64,000 nt of DNA, from NCBI GenBank assembly GCA_038850735.1, contig JAWCLO010000001.1, forward strand, positions 142,138-206,137. Reading direction: 5' to 3'. Within the stretch, counting starts at the first letter, position 1, and every line of letters begins with the position of its first letter. This document shows, piece after piece, positions 63,185 through 64,000 of this stretch. A program made the position numbers and the translations under genes. Source of the DNA: Methanomassiliicoccales archaeon. GTDB taxonomy: Archaea > Thermoplasmatota > Thermoplasmata > Methanomassiliicoccales > JACIVX01. The notes beneath the pieces are model-generated. The model had not been told where the DNA came from. It worked only from the letters and a program-made list of their open reading frames with translations, and made no database searches.

Positions 63185-64000
63185 TCAGGCAAGTTTTTCG
63201 GGACAAATTGTTCTTCTCGAGCAAGAAAGGCACTTATTTATTCTTCTGTGATTTCTGTGCGCAATACCCTCATTTATTATTTTTTTCATCTCATCAAGCT
63301 TCTCGATAACTAGATTCTTCAATAATTCGTCATAATCGATTTCAAATTCTGCGTCATTGTATCTCAGGAGACCCCGCGTAACCTTTGCGCCAGTTTCCTC
63401 CAAAAGGAGGCAGTAGGCTCCGATTTTGATGATGTGAGAAAAAAGCGGACCGCGCGGTGTGCGACCTGTCTTGACCTCGACGGGCACAGATTCGCCGTCA
63501 ACTTCAATTACATAATTCGGTTTTCCGGAAAGACCGTACCTTTCGGATCTGAAAGATTTGGTGTTCTCGGTACCAACAAAGAGTATTTTTCCATGAATCT
63601 GCTGCTTATTTCGCTTTGAAGATGCAATATTGATAGACTTTAGATAGATGTAAAGAGCTACACTCGCGGCAATGAGCCAAACAAGCGCTAACACCTCATA
63701 AATCAAGGCAATTCTAGGCTCTATGCCTAGTATCGTCACAGCATTTATGACGATAATCATTGCGATGATAGCCGCCAAAACCGTAAGCTGTTGATACTTG
63801 AGCTTGATGTTCTCTTCAGCAGCAAACGCCGAACGGTAGAACGAGACTATGCCCATAATAATCCATGGTATAGATAGAAGACCGAGTATCCCCCTCCATT
63901 CCTCCGCGTTTTGCAGCGGTCGAAATAGAGCACCACTTATGGCTAATATCGTTGCTGTTACAGCAAACCAAGCAACTACCCTCTCCCAGACGCTTGCTTT
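63185..64000 (-). CDS. Membrane-anchored Cas4-like PD-(D/E)xK protein, partial at right edge
   Basis: A stand-alone Cas4/Dna2-type nuclease-fold domain behind membrane spans. The frame stays open through the window edge: upstream of the ATG at 63856 it reads on for 48 more codons with another hydrophobic span (WFAVTATILAISGALF), so the true start is beyond 64000. The nuclease core is SERYGLSGKPNYVIEVDGESVPVEVKTGRTPRGPLFSHIIKIGAYCLLLEE. Relatives normally have GKPDY; here the metal-binding Asp is Asn. Glu and Lys of VEVKTG remain. Three C-terminal cysteines (CLSCSRRTIC) suggest a residual Fe-S site. No CRISPR array or cas gene is near. Confidence 0.8.
   Translation of the reverse strand, partial: KASVWERVVAWFAVTATILAISGALFRPLQNAEEWRGILGLLSIPWIIMGIVSFYRSAFAAEENIKLKYQQLTVLAAIIAMIIVINAVTILGIEPRIALIYEVLALVWLIAASVALYIYLKSINIASSKRNKQQIHGKILFVGTENTKSFRSERYGLSGKPNYVIEVDGESVPVEVKTGRTPRGPLFSHIIKIGAYCLLLEETGAKVTRGLLRYNDAEFEIDYDELLKNLVIEKLDEMKKIINEGIAHRNHRRINKCLSCSRRTICPEKLA

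Noticed and set aside
63185-64000. CRISPR-Cas locus suggested by the Cas4-like gene
   Set aside because: No direct-repeat array and no cas1, cas2 or effector gene in the window; the protein belongs to the membrane-linked stand-alone type.

Overview
The window is archaeal chromosomal DNA. Evidence includes both subunits of DNA topoisomerase VI, a class I lysyl-tRNA synthetase, a Sec61-beta/SecG protein, the archaeal NAC protein, a Drg-type GTPase, an MptA-type GTP cyclohydrolase, an initiator tRNA-Met without encoded CCA, a tRNA-Asp with a bulge-helix-bulge intron, and TATA-like box A elements upstream of several genes. Family resemblance points to Thermoplasmatota (relatives of Methanomassiliicoccales or of the heterotrophic marine/sediment Thermoplasmata), but this placement is inference. 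Several genes are bacterial in type: AspRS with a GAD insertion, pyruvoyl PanD, GlpKABC and GlmS.

Left part (1-11.9 kb), catabolism. A CPA2 cation/proton antiporter, a D-2-hydroxyacid dehydrogenase and a CE4 deacetylase come first. Glycerol dehydrogenase, a GlcD/GlcF-like FAD and Fe-S oxidoreductase pair, a zinc alcohol dehydrogenase, a 4-hydroxybutyryl-CoA dehydratase with all four cluster ligands, and a small cupin follow.

Middle-left (12-24.6 kb), housekeeping: secG, lysS, top6A/top6B, a membrane zinc-ribbon protein, carbamate kinase, a Drg GTPase, a PLP trans-sulfuration enzyme, hisS, RNase HI, panD and a small cysteine-containing protein. A 1,769-residue surface protein (24.7-30.0 kb) combines a C25 (gingipain-like) peptidase, a beta-helix, six PKD domains, a CARDB domain and a C-terminal membrane anchor.

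Middle (30-42.7 kb): intron-containing tRNA-Asp, a CBS-ParB/Srx protein that may be a serine kinase, PEP synthase facing a four-gene pyruvate/2-oxoacid:ferredoxin oxidoreductase operon whose beta subunit seems to start at CTG, a radical SAM protein, a decayed methyltransferase pseudogene, hypC, nac, glutamine synthetase, an AlaX-like editing protein and an Lrp regulator. Oxidoreductase plus PEP synthase would link acetyl-CoA, pyruvate and PEP.

Right part (43-64 kb): bacterial-type aspS facing gatC-gatA-gatB (tRNA-dependent amidation), a TPR protein, a very short zinc-finger gene, phosphoglycolate phosphatase, mptA, rnhB, initiator tRNA, a glpK-glpA-glpB-glpC glycerol operon, a pair of GvpD/RecA-like ATPase genes with only one intact P-loop, a GlmU-like enzyme plus glmS for UDP-amino sugars, and a membrane-anchored Cas4-like nuclease running off the right edge. 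There is no CRISPR array, insertion sequence, prophage or rRNA. I found no single clearly novel multi-gene system. The best leads are the GvpD-like ATPase pair, the membrane Cas4-like protein with an altered active-site residue, the CBS-ParB protein, and non-standard starts in porB and mptA.
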